NCBI GenBank assembly: GCA_017473285.1
Contig: JAFULP010000102.1
Coordinates: forward strand, 1 to 5,492
Length of the DNA: 5,492 nucleotides
Reading direction: 5' to 3'
DNA from: Clostridia bacterium
GTDB taxonomy: Bacteria > Bacillota > Clostridia > Christensenellales > UBA1242
Both the position numbers and the translations under genes were made by a program. A model generated the notes under the pieces. The model had not been told where the DNA came from and searched no databases. It saw only the letters and a list, made by a program, of their open reading frames with translations. Below, one piece after another: positions 1 to 5,095 of this stretch. Position 1 is the stretch's first letter; every line of letters begins with the position of its first letter.

Positions 1-40
1 AAAACAAAACCAATGTTTAATTAATCCACAATTAATATCA

Positions 41-64
41 TGTAACCATTCTCAATAGGTTACA
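41..64. repeat. Small inverted repeat (hairpin) left of the lipoprotein terminator
   Basis: The 7-base arms TGTAACC (41-47) and GGTTACA (58-64) are perfectly complementary around a 10-base loop. No clear T-run follows on either strand, so it is not a typical intrinsic terminator. It could be a protein-binding site or a structured end belonging to a gene left of the window. The rest of 1-92 is AT-rich with no recognisable gene. Confidence 0.35.
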
Positions 65-84
65 ATATAATTAATTATTAAACT

Positions 85-123
85 AAAAAATTAAAAAATT
101 TGGATGTTAAATCCAAATTTTTT
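85..123 (-). terminator. Intrinsic terminator of the lipoprotein gene
   Basis: Perfect 13-base arms (93-105 and 111-123) surround a 5-base loop, with the core TTTGGAT/ATCCAAA. Read leftward, the stem ends in a U-run and a second run of six U comes from the A-run at 85-90. It begins 9 bases after the lipoprotein stop codon. The opposite direction has only the T-run inside the stem, so rightward termination is possible but weaker. Confidence 0.85.
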
Positions 124-131
124 GTATATTT

Positions 132-1859
132 TTAAGTAACAATTATTAAATCATATGTTGTTTCAGAACCTATTAAATCCCAATCAATAGTTATTGTGTC
201 GGTATCCATGTCTAAATTAATAAATTGACTTCCGTTAATTGCAAAATAACTCATTCCTGAAAAACCAACATCTAATCCTATTAGATATTCGTCAATGGTT
301 GCCACCAAATCTCTCATGCTTATTTCTTCACCAAATGAAGTACTAAGTATAAATTCTGACGCTTTATAACTGCTTGCCTTTTTGTCTTCTTCCGAAATTG
401 TAATGCTGATTTTGCTAGGAATATCACTTGATGTATCGCCAAGCAAGAATTTATCTTCTTCATCAAAATCCAAATTAAATTGATAAGTTGTATTTTGCAC
501 CTTTTCAACAATTTGTACAGAAATCGCCACGGTTCCCACAACATTCACACTATATATTCCATTTACATCGGTTAATGTTGTGCTATTTGCTTTCACAGTT
601 ATCGACTCAACTGATTCTGGATTTTTAAGATTAACTTTAAACCTAAATTCATCATTTAATAATATTTTATTTGTCGTTGTATCAAAACTAGAGCCATCTT
701 CTTTTAAAATTTGATAAGCATCACTGGTACTAATTACAACATCGTAGTACACATCTACACTGATTACAATATTTTCCAATACTTCTACGCTATAAATTCC
801 ATTGTTTGCAGTCAATGTAGTTGTATTTGCTTTTACCACAACATCTCCTGCAGTTCCAATTCTAAATTGGAAGGTTTCTCCCCTCTCAACTTCAATATTT
901 GTTGTATCAAAATCACTTCCGTCAACTTGCATTATACCAAAATATTCGCTTTCGGCAAGTGTTACAGTGCATTTTTCAGTTTGTGTAATGCCTTCAACTT
1001 TAATTTCTATATTTTCATTAACGGAATTTATTGTATATTGATTATTGATTGGGTTTATAATCACTCCATTTGCTTTTACCACTGCATTGTCGCTAAATTG
1101 ATATCCATCCGCCAATTTTAATTTAAACACAAAACTTGCACCAGCATCAACCACCAAACCAGTTGTATTTAATGGCACTACAGTAATTCTTGTATCATAA
1201 GTTACTATTGTATAACTTGATGCCACTGGTGCATTCATCACTACACCTTCAACAGTTATCGAAATGTTTTGATTTACACTTTCAATCGTATAAACTCCAT
1301 AATAGTCAGCAACTATAATATTACCATTAATCTTAACTGTTATATCGCTATTAGAATAATCGCTATCTAAATTAACTTTAAATTTAAAATTAGAACCAAT
1401 TAAAACTGTTGTACTATAATTTGTTTCTGGCACAATAGTATATCCAGTAGAATTTGTTGGATATGTAATACTATATGTTGCAGTGCCATTTATAGCAAAC
1501 ACCGCTCTTACAACAATTTCGTCATCATCCATCACCAATGTTATTTGTGATTGAGTTGAAAAGTCTTCTTGCCTTTCATCCAAATCATCCGCATATTCCC
1601 ATTTAACAAAATCATATCCATCATTTGCAATGGCTTTTAATGTAACCTTTGTATCTTCCTTAAAAGTAAAAATTTCACCCTCATCGCCAAATTCAACATA
1701 ATCCTCACTATTATTTACTTGCACATATCCGCCTTCGGTAGCAAACACAAATAATTGGCAATCATCTTTATCATCTTTGCAACCAGTAAACACAATAGCC
1801 GAGCATATAAAAATAAAAGCGCTAAGTATCATTAATGAAATGTTTTTTAATTTTTTCAT
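132..1859 (-). CDS. Repeat-containing surface lipoprotein
   Basis: The product is a predicted secreted, lipid-anchored protein of 575 residues with unknown ligand. It starts MKKLKN, followed by a hydrophobic stretch (about 7-24) and a lipobox-like VFTGC, placing the lipidated cysteine at Cys27; Phe at -3 is slightly unusual. Residues about 35-122 resemble the divergent InlB B-repeat type (GGYVQV, then a GYDFVKWEY core, ending in EIVVRAVF). Four related units follow (about 127-206, 213-291, 296-370, 372-450), each with an F-x-F-K/R-type strand, a VKxNG/VKANxT turn and a YTIxxVNxNI/YSVxV strand. The last 120 residues form a different acidic domain. I prefer the ATG at 1859 over the GTG two codons upstream, because the Shine-Dalgarno stretch GGGGAAGGTG (1874-1865) contains that GTG and lies 5 bases before the ATG. 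It is monocistronic, with its own promoter and terminator. An adhesin-like or wall-exposed role is inferred from architecture only. Confidence 0.85.
   Translation of the reverse strand: MKKLKNISLMILSAFIFICSAIVFTGCKDDKDDCQLFVFATEGGYVQVNNSEDYVEFGDEGEIFTFKEDTKVTLKAIANDGYDFVKWEYADDLDERQEDFSTQSQITLVMDDDEIVVRAVFAINGTATYSITYPTNSTGYTIVPETNYSTTVLIGSNFKFKVNLDSDYSNSDITVKINGNIIVADYYGVYTIESVNQNISITVEGVVMNAPVASSYTIVTYDTRITVVPLNTTGLVVDAGASFVFKLKLADGYQFSDNAVVKANGVIINPINNQYTINSVNENIEIKVEGITQTEKCTVTLAESEYFGIMQVDGSDFDTTNIEVERGETFQFRIGTAGDVVVKANTTTLTANNGIYSVEVLENIVISVDVYYDVVISTSDAYQILKEDGSSFDTTTNKILLNDEFRFKVNLKNPESVESITVKANSTTLTDVNGIYSVNVVGTVAISVQIVEKVQNTTYQFNLDFDEEDKFLLGDTSSDIPSKISITISEEDKKASSYKASEFILSTSFGEEISMRDLVATIDEYLIGLDVGFSGMSYFAINGSQFINLDMDTDTITIDWDLIGSETTYDLIIVT
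510..1481 (-). repeat. Four degenerate protein repeats of about 75-80 residues in the lipoprotein gene
   Basis: Four tandem units are visible at protein level. The first two share VNxNIxIxVEG endings. The last two are closest to each other, both with VKANxTTLTxxNGIYSV, and are also partly alike in DNA (around 549-596 and 790-836). The pattern is an extracellular beta-sandwich type repeat; the middle copies may have arisen by internal duplication. Confidence 0.65.
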
Positions 1860-1887
1860 ATCCACACCTTCCCCATTCCTTTATGTT

Positions 1888-1916
1888 AGTTTACCACAAA
1901 AAGACAAGATAATCAA
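1888..1916 (-). promoter_or_regulatory. Candidate promoter of the lipoprotein gene
   Basis: On the minus strand, TTGATT (1916-1911) is separated by 17 bases from TAAACT (1893-1888), which is preceded by TGG, matching an extended -10 element. Each hexamer matches consensus at four of six positions. The leader would be about 20 bases and would include the GGGGAAGG ribosome-binding site. It is the best candidate I found, but not a strong one. Confidence 0.45.
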
Positions 1917-1919
1917 TAC

Positions 1920-2093
1920 CTTTTAAAAAATTTGTCGAAAAATATTATTAAAAATAAAAAAATAACATTTCGTTTAAATATAAAATTTAAATTATTTTTT
2001 ATTTAAATATTTTTATTAATTAATTATTTTAAATAATATTATTTTTATCCTATACTATAGTATTTTAAATTATTTTTTAATTATAAATTATTA
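1920..2093. other. Very AT-rich intergenic spacer, no gene seen
   Basis: This stretch lies between the terminator of the hydrogenase gene and the promoter of the lipoprotein gene. It is almost entirely A and T, with runs and overlapping short palindromes. The one less trivial element is a perfect 12-base palindrome, ATACTATAGTAT (2052-2063). I see no open frame with a ribosome-binding site and no RNA gene signature. Confidence 0.6.
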
Positions 2094-2121
2094 AAAAATC
2101 TGTAATATTTTACAGATTTTT
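2094..2121 (-). terminator. Intrinsic terminator of the hydrogenase-rubrerythrin gene
   Basis: Perfect 12-base arms (2094-2105 and 2110-2121; core ATCTGTAA/TTACAGAT) surround a 4-base loop. Read leftward the stem ends in a run of U. It lies 13 bases beyond the stop codon of the fusion gene and closes the perR-fusion operon. Confidence 0.85.
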
Positions 2122-2134
2122 ATTGGTATTAATT

Positions 2135-4180
2135 TTAATAATTTTCGCCTCTAAGTTCAAAGTATGCTTTTGGATGTGCACATACAGGGCAAACCTCTGG
2201 CGCTTTTGTGCCAATTACAATATGTCCACAATTGCGACATTCCCAAATCTTAATTTCACTTCTTTCAAACACTTGCATAGTTTCAATGTTATTAATCAAT
2301 TTACGATATCGTTCTTCATGCTTTCTTTCAATTTCAGCCACTGCTCTAAATTTTTCAGCAAGTTCAGGGAAGCCTTCTTCCTCTGCAGTTTTTGCAAATC
2401 CGTCATACATATCAGTCCACTCATAATTCTCACCTTCAGCCGCTGCTCCAAGATTTTCTAAAGTGTTGCCAATTCCATTCAATTCCTTAAACCACATTTT
2501 AGCGTGCTCTTTTTCATTGTCCGCAGTGTGCATAAAAATTTCCGCAATTTGCTCAAAACCTTCTTTCTTTGCAACTGATGCAAAATATGTATATTTATTT
2601 CTTGCTTGACTTTCACCCGCAAACGCACTCATCAAGTTTTGTTCACTTTTGCTTCCAGCGTATTTATTAGTCTTATTTTCCGCTTCCCTTTCGCCAATCT
2701 TAACATTTAATTCGCCTTTAACTCCACATTTAGGGCAAACTGGAACTTTGCCATCTTCCATTTCAAAAATTTCTCCACAAACTTTACATTGATATTTAAT
2801 CATTTTCATAACATTTTCTCCTTTTCCTTTCAAATCTCCACTTTTATCTTCATAAGTTGTGTGCAATAACTTCACCGCCAACTCACTATGTGGCTTAATT
2901 AAATAATTTTTATATAGTTCAATAATTTCAGGGTTCTCGTGCGATGCCCTTATTTTTATTTGACTATCACGATTATACAGTGATTGTATTCGTGCTTTTT
3001 GCGCCTCAACTTCTTTTTCAAAGTGTTTAGGTTGCCCACCACCGCCTATACAACCACCAGGGCAAGTCATAATTTCAATAAAATCATACTTTTCGCCCGC
3101 TTTTACTTTTTCGATAATTTTTCTTGCATTACTTAACCCATAAACTACCGCCAATTTTAAAGTTAATCCATTAATTTCAATACTTGTTTCCTTAATTCCG
3201 TCAAGCCCACGCACCGCTTGAAAGTTTAATGTCAACTCCGCTGGCGAATTATTTGTTAAATACGAATATGCCGTTCGTACTGCCGCTTCCATAACGCCAC
3301 CACTGTTTCCAAAAATAACTCCACCACCACTTGCCTCGCCCATAAACTTATCAAACTCAGCATCTGCAAGGTCATTAATATTGATGTTTTGTTCTCTCGC
3401 CCATTTTGCTAGTTCAGTTGTTGTAATCACATAATCCATATCTCGCATATTTTCAACATTGTTTACTTTACTAGATATGTTCATTTCATCTCGCCTAATT
3501 TCCATTTTCTTAGCCACGCAGGGTGTAAGCGCTATATTTATAATTCGTTTAGGGTCAATCCCCATTTTTTTAGCAAAATATGTTTTAATAATAGGACCTT
3601 GCATTCCAATAGGACTTTTGCAACTTGAAATATTAGGCAAAATCTCTGGATAAAATATTTCCGCAAACTTAATCCAAGACGGACAACAGCTTGTAAACTG
3701 TGGCATAGGTTTATTTTCCTTAATTCGCTCAATCAACTCGCTCGCTTCTTCACATATTGTTAAATCAGCCGCAAAACTAGTGTCCAAAACATATTTAAAA
3801 CCTAACTTTTTAAGTAAAGCCACCATTTTGCCTTGTACAAAACTTCCAAATGGTAACCCAAATTCCTCTCCAAGACCAACACGCACCGATGGCGATGTAG
3901 ACACAATTACAATTTTATCACGATCCGCAATATGTTTTGCCACTTCTTTGTATTTGTCAACACCTACAATAGCATCTGTTGGACACACTTTAATACATTG
4001 TCCGCAATTTACACATACTGGCTTCTTAGTTTTTGACAAATCATAATGGTCATTAACCGAAACATATTCACCACACACTCTTGCGCATTGCCCGCATTTG
4101 ACGCACTTATCTTCAATACGCTTAATTGATGGATTGTCGCTATCAATCGCCACCCTTATATCTTGACTTAAATGCTTCAT
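2135..4180 (-). CDS. [FeFe]-hydrogenase fused to rubredoxin-like, rubrerythrin and rubredoxin domains
   Basis: A 681-residue cytoplasmic redox protein with no signal peptide. Order: two 4Fe-4S ferredoxin motifs (Cys26/29/32/36, Cys56/59/62/66); H-cluster domain with L1 TSCCPSW (163-169), L2 TPCVAKKME (219-227) and L3 ending MTCPGGCIGGGGQP (371-384); a hydrogenase C-terminal segment to about 443 (NPEIIELY, LLHTTY); a Lys/Gly-rich linker (445-457); a rubredoxin-like knuckle (Cys465/468/482/485); a rubrerythrin four-helix diiron domain with ligands Glu523, Glu556/His559, Glu587, Asp590, Glu618/His621; and a rubredoxin domain (Cys648/651/664/667). All four expected H-cluster cysteines (166, 221, 373, 377) and the proton-relay cysteine (165) are present. 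The lack of an N-terminal [2Fe-2S] domain and the Thr in L2 suggest group B rather than group A. Known for the families: hydrogenases interconvert H2 and protons/electrons; rubrerythrins reduce H2O2. Inferred: H2-driven peroxide reduction in one chain. The ATG follows AAAAGGAG by 5 bases and overlaps the perR stop. H-cluster maturases are not in this window. Confidence 0.93.
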   Translation of the reverse strand: MKHLSQDIRVAIDSDNPSIKRIEDKCVKCGQCARVCGEYVSVNDHYDLSKTKKPVCVNCGQCIKVCPTDAIVGVDKYKEVAKHIADRDKIVIVSTSPSVRVGLGEEFGLPFGSFVQGKMVALLKKLGFKYVLDTSFAADLTICEEASELIERIKENKPMPQFTSCCPSWIKFAEIFYPEILPNISSCKSPIGMQGPIIKTYFAKKMGIDPKRIINIALTPCVAKKMEIRRDEMNISSKVNNVENMRDMDYVITTTELAKWAREQNININDLADAEFDKFMGEASGGGVIFGNSGGVMEAAVRTAYSYLTNNSPAELTLNFQAVRGLDGIKETSIEINGLTLKLAVVYGLSNARKIIEKVKAGEKYDFIEIMTCPGGCIGGGGQPKHFEKEVEAQKARIQSLYNRDSQIKIRASHENPEIIELYKNYLIKPHSELAVKLLHTTYEDKSGDLKGKGENVMKMIKYQCKVCGEIFEMEDGKVPVCPKCGVKGELNVKIGEREAENKTNKYAGSKSEQNLMSAFAGESQARNKYTYFASVAKKEGFEQIAEIFMHTADNEKEHAKMWFKELNGIGNTLENLGAAAEGENYEWTDMYDGFAKTAEEEGFPELAEKFRAVAEIERKHEERYRKLINNIETMQVFERSEIKIWECRNCGHIVIGTKAPEVCPVCAHPKAYFELRGENY
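2807..2823 (-). promoter_or_regulatory. Internal ribosome-binding site and start codon at the hydrogenase/rubrerythrin junction
   Basis: Inside the fusion frame the minus strand reads AAGGAG (2823-2818), then 8 bases, then ATG (2809-2807), in frame with the downstream rubrerythrin; a second ATG follows two codons later. Initiation here would give a 224-residue protein (2809-2135) starting MKMIKYQCKVCG, exactly at the first rubredoxin-like domain. Spacing and sequence are as good as those of the true genes in this window. It may be active, giving a separate rubrerythrin, or a relic of a once separate gene. Confidence 0.6.
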
Positions 4181-4192
4181 TAGTTCTCCTTT
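4178..4192 (-). promoter_or_regulatory. TAATG stop-start overlap with Shine-Dalgarno inside perR
   Basis: The perR stop codon TAA (4182-4180) shares its last base with the ATG (4180-4178) of the hydrogenase-rubrerythrin gene. AAAAGGAG lies within the last perR codons, 5 bases before the ATG. This arrangement typically gives translational coupling, tying output of the fusion protein to translation of its presumed regulator. Confidence 0.8.
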
Positions 4193-4554
4193 TCACAATC
4201 TTTACATATTCCCATAACAATAATTTCGTTACAGCCACTCATTTCGGTTTGATTTTTGATAAAATTTGCAATTTTTTCAACATCTAAATTCACATCAAAA
4301 ATATTCCCACAACATTTACAAATCGCATGGCTATGGCTATCCCGCACTATATCATAATGCTCAAAATTGCCACCAGTTGAGATTTTCCTAACCTTTCCCA
4401 ACTCCACCAACTGCTCCAAATTGCGATACACAGTGGACTTGGAAATTGTAGGCTCAATCTCTTTAACCAATTCATAAATTCGATATGCCGTAGGATGTTC
4501 GTAATTTAACTTAAGTATATTTATTATACTCTCTCGTTGCCTTGAAAAATTCAT
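4180..4554 (-). CDS. perR: PerR-type peroxide-sensing Fur-family repressor
   Basis: A 124-residue cytoplasmic DNA-binding metalloregulator. The winged-helix region holds SRQR near the N-terminus, HPTA (His20) and the recognition-helix stretch SKSTVYRNLEQLV (38-50). Aligned by eye to Bacillus subtilis PerR, the regulatory-metal residues are all present: His20 (for His37), Asp68 (Asp85), His74 (His91), His76 (His93) and Asp87 (Asp104). The structural zinc cysteines are Cys79/82 and Cys117/120. Asp rather than Glu at the Asp104 position favours PerR over Fur. It lacks about 17 N-terminal residues compared with the Bacillus protein; there is no ATG, GTG or TTG upstream in frame before a stop, so the start at 4554 stands. 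The ribosome-binding site is weak (AGGA 14 bases upstream). Its TAA overlaps the fusion gene's ATG by one base, and its last codons carry that gene's Shine-Dalgarno. In clostridia PerR is known to repress rubrerythrin-type genes, which fits this operon. Confidence 0.85.
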   Translation of the reverse strand: MNFSRQRESIINILKLNYEHPTAYRIYELVKEIEPTISKSTVYRNLEQLVELGKVRKISTGGNFEHYDIVRDSHSHAICKCCGNIFDVNLDVEKIANFIKNQTEMSGCNEIIVMGICKDCEKEN

Positions 4555-4578
4555 AAATTCGTAATCATTCCTATTTTT

Positions 4579-4607
4579 AATATATCATACTCACAAAAAT
4601 TTGTAAA
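4579..4607 (-). promoter_or_regulatory. Promoter of the perR / hydrogenase-rubrerythrin operon
   Basis: On the minus strand, TTTACA (4607-4602) is separated by exactly 17 bases from TATATT (4584-4579), which is preceded by TGA, an extended -10 element. The expected start is near 4572, leaving a leader of about 18 bases. The spacer and -35 contain ACAAA-N2-TTTGT (4593-4604), a possible operator, though it does not match the Bacillus Per box well. The promoter lies downstream of the terminator of the neighbouring gene, so the operon is independent. Confidence 0.75.
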
Positions 4608-4637
4608 GCATTTTTGCAAAACTTTTTGGAAATTTGT

Positions 4638-4664
4638 AAAAAAATCTACCACTTAAGGTAGATT
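4638..4664 (-). terminator. Intrinsic terminator of the small membrane protein gene
   Basis: Arms AATCTACC (4643-4650) and GGTAGATT (4657-4664) are perfectly complementary with a 6-base loop. Read leftward, the stem is followed by more U from the A-run at 4638-4642. It begins about 16 bases after the stop codon and separates this gene from the perR operon. Confidence 0.85.
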
Positions 4665-4679
4665 AATTTATAAAAAAAT

Positions 4680-5000
4680 TTATTCTGAAATTGCCATAAA
4701 GAAAAACATAACCAATGCTGTAACTATAATTACTACTGTACCTATACCAATAAGAATAGACAATGCTGAATTCATTTTCTTTTCCTCTACATTATTAGTA
4801 TCTATTTCCTTTTGCTTAGATTTTAATTTTAGAATAGTGTATCCAGCAACCATAATTGATATTACAATTACAAATATTATTAACATAATAATTTTGGTTT
4901 TGGCGGAAGTGCTATCTGCAAAAATCATAGGCCAAAAAAATGCAGCAATAATAACCAAAATAACAGTTAAAACAATTAAATTCTTTTTTAAATCTTTCAT
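4680..5000 (-). CDS. Small three-helix membrane protein of unknown function
   Basis: I do not recognise a family for this 106-residue protein. Three hydrophobic segments are clear: about 8-27, 37-57 and 79-103. The N-terminus (MKDLKK) and the 58-78 loop (rich in Lys and Glu) are charged; the positive-inside rule places both in the cytoplasm and the C-terminus outside. The first segment ends FFWPMIFADSTSA and could alternatively be an uncleaved or cleaved signal. There is no catalytic motif. The ATG follows AAGGGG by 5 bases. The gene has a consensus promoter with an inverted repeat in its spacer and lies divergent to a small XRE repressor, so it is likely the repressor's target. A small repressor next to a small membrane protein is a recurring arrangement in Firmicutes; the role here is open. 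Confidence 0.75.
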   Translation of the reverse strand: MKDLKKNLIVLTVILVIIAAFFWPMIFADSTSAKTKIIMLIIFVIVISIMVAGYTILKLKSKQKEIDTNNVEEKKMNSALSILIGIGTVVIIVTALVMFFFMAISE

Positions 5001-5020
5001 AAATACCCCTTTTTATTTTG

Positions 5021-5034
5021 ATGATACTTATCAT
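5021..5034. promoter_or_regulatory. Inverted repeat at the predicted transcription start of the membrane protein gene
   Basis: ATGATA (5021-5026) and TATCAT (5029-5034) are perfect inverted arms with a 2-base centre. The site touches the -10 element and covers the expected start point of the leftward gene, a usual place for a repressor operator. Confidence 0.5.
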
Positions 5035-5061
5035 TATATAGACATTTATTGTCTATGTCAA
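5033..5061 (-). promoter_or_regulatory. Consensus promoter of the membrane protein gene
   Basis: On the minus strand, TTGACA (5061-5056) and TATAAT (5038-5033) are both perfect sigma-A hexamers with a 17-base spacer. This is the strongest promoter in the window, which suggests that it is held in check by a repressor. Confidence 0.9.
5038..5056. promoter_or_regulatory. Inverted repeat filling the promoter spacer, probable operator
   Basis: ATAGACA (5038-5044) and TGTCTAT (5050-5056) are perfect 7-base inverted arms around a 5-base centre. The repeat occupies the whole 17-base spacer of the leftward promoter and overlaps the predicted -35 of the rightward repressor gene, so one bound dimer could block both. 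The divergent XRE protein is the likely binder. Confidence 0.7.
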
Positions 5062-5077
5062 GTATTTTAGATAAAAT
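5049..5077 (+). promoter_or_regulatory. Predicted promoter of the XRE repressor gene
   Basis: TTGTCT (5049-5054) is followed after 17 bases by TAAAAT (5072-5077). It is weaker than the opposing promoter and overlaps it. The expected start near 5084 leaves a leader of about 12 bases with no Shine-Dalgarno. Confidence 0.55.
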
Positions 5078-5089
5078 TTATCTAAAATA
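5063..5089. promoter_or_regulatory. 27-base palindrome just upstream of the XRE start codon
   Basis: Perfect 13-base arms (5063-5075 and 5077-5089; core TTAGATAAA/TTTATCTAA) flank a single central base. It covers the predicted -10 and start site of the repressor gene and ends 6 bases before its ATG. It is most likely an autoregulatory operator. A terminator role is unlikely because it precedes the gene and lacks a GC core. Confidence 0.7.
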
Positions 5090-5095
5090 ATATTA

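Noticed and set aside
711..1121. Plus-strand open frame of 136 codons opposite the lipoprotein gene
   Set aside because: It is antisense to a well-supported gene with signal peptide and repeats. The translation is Cys/Phe/Tyr/Ile-rich without domain pattern or convincing ribosome-binding site.
1863..1865. GTG as start of the lipoprotein (two residues longer)
   Set aside because: The GTG lies inside the GGGGAAGGTG ribosome-binding stretch, too close for initiation. The ATG at 1859 has normal spacing and begins MKK as expected for a signal peptide.
2123..2461. Plus-strand open frame of 112 codons opposite the rubrerythrin domain
   Set aside because: It starts in the terminator stem of the fusion gene and runs antisense to motif-verified domains. 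The low-complexity aromatic translation is typical of a shadow frame.
2793..2870. Fusion junction as a sequencing or assembly artefact
   Set aside because: Both halves are in the same frame without any motif disruption, and the linker contains an intact ribosome-binding site rather than a damaged one. A single-base substitution in a lost stop codon cannot be excluded without reads.
4560..4645. Canonical Bacillus Per box (TTATAATNATTATAA) upstream of perR
   Set aside because: The best alignment over the -35/spacer matches only about half the positions; I list the region as a possible operator of another type instead.
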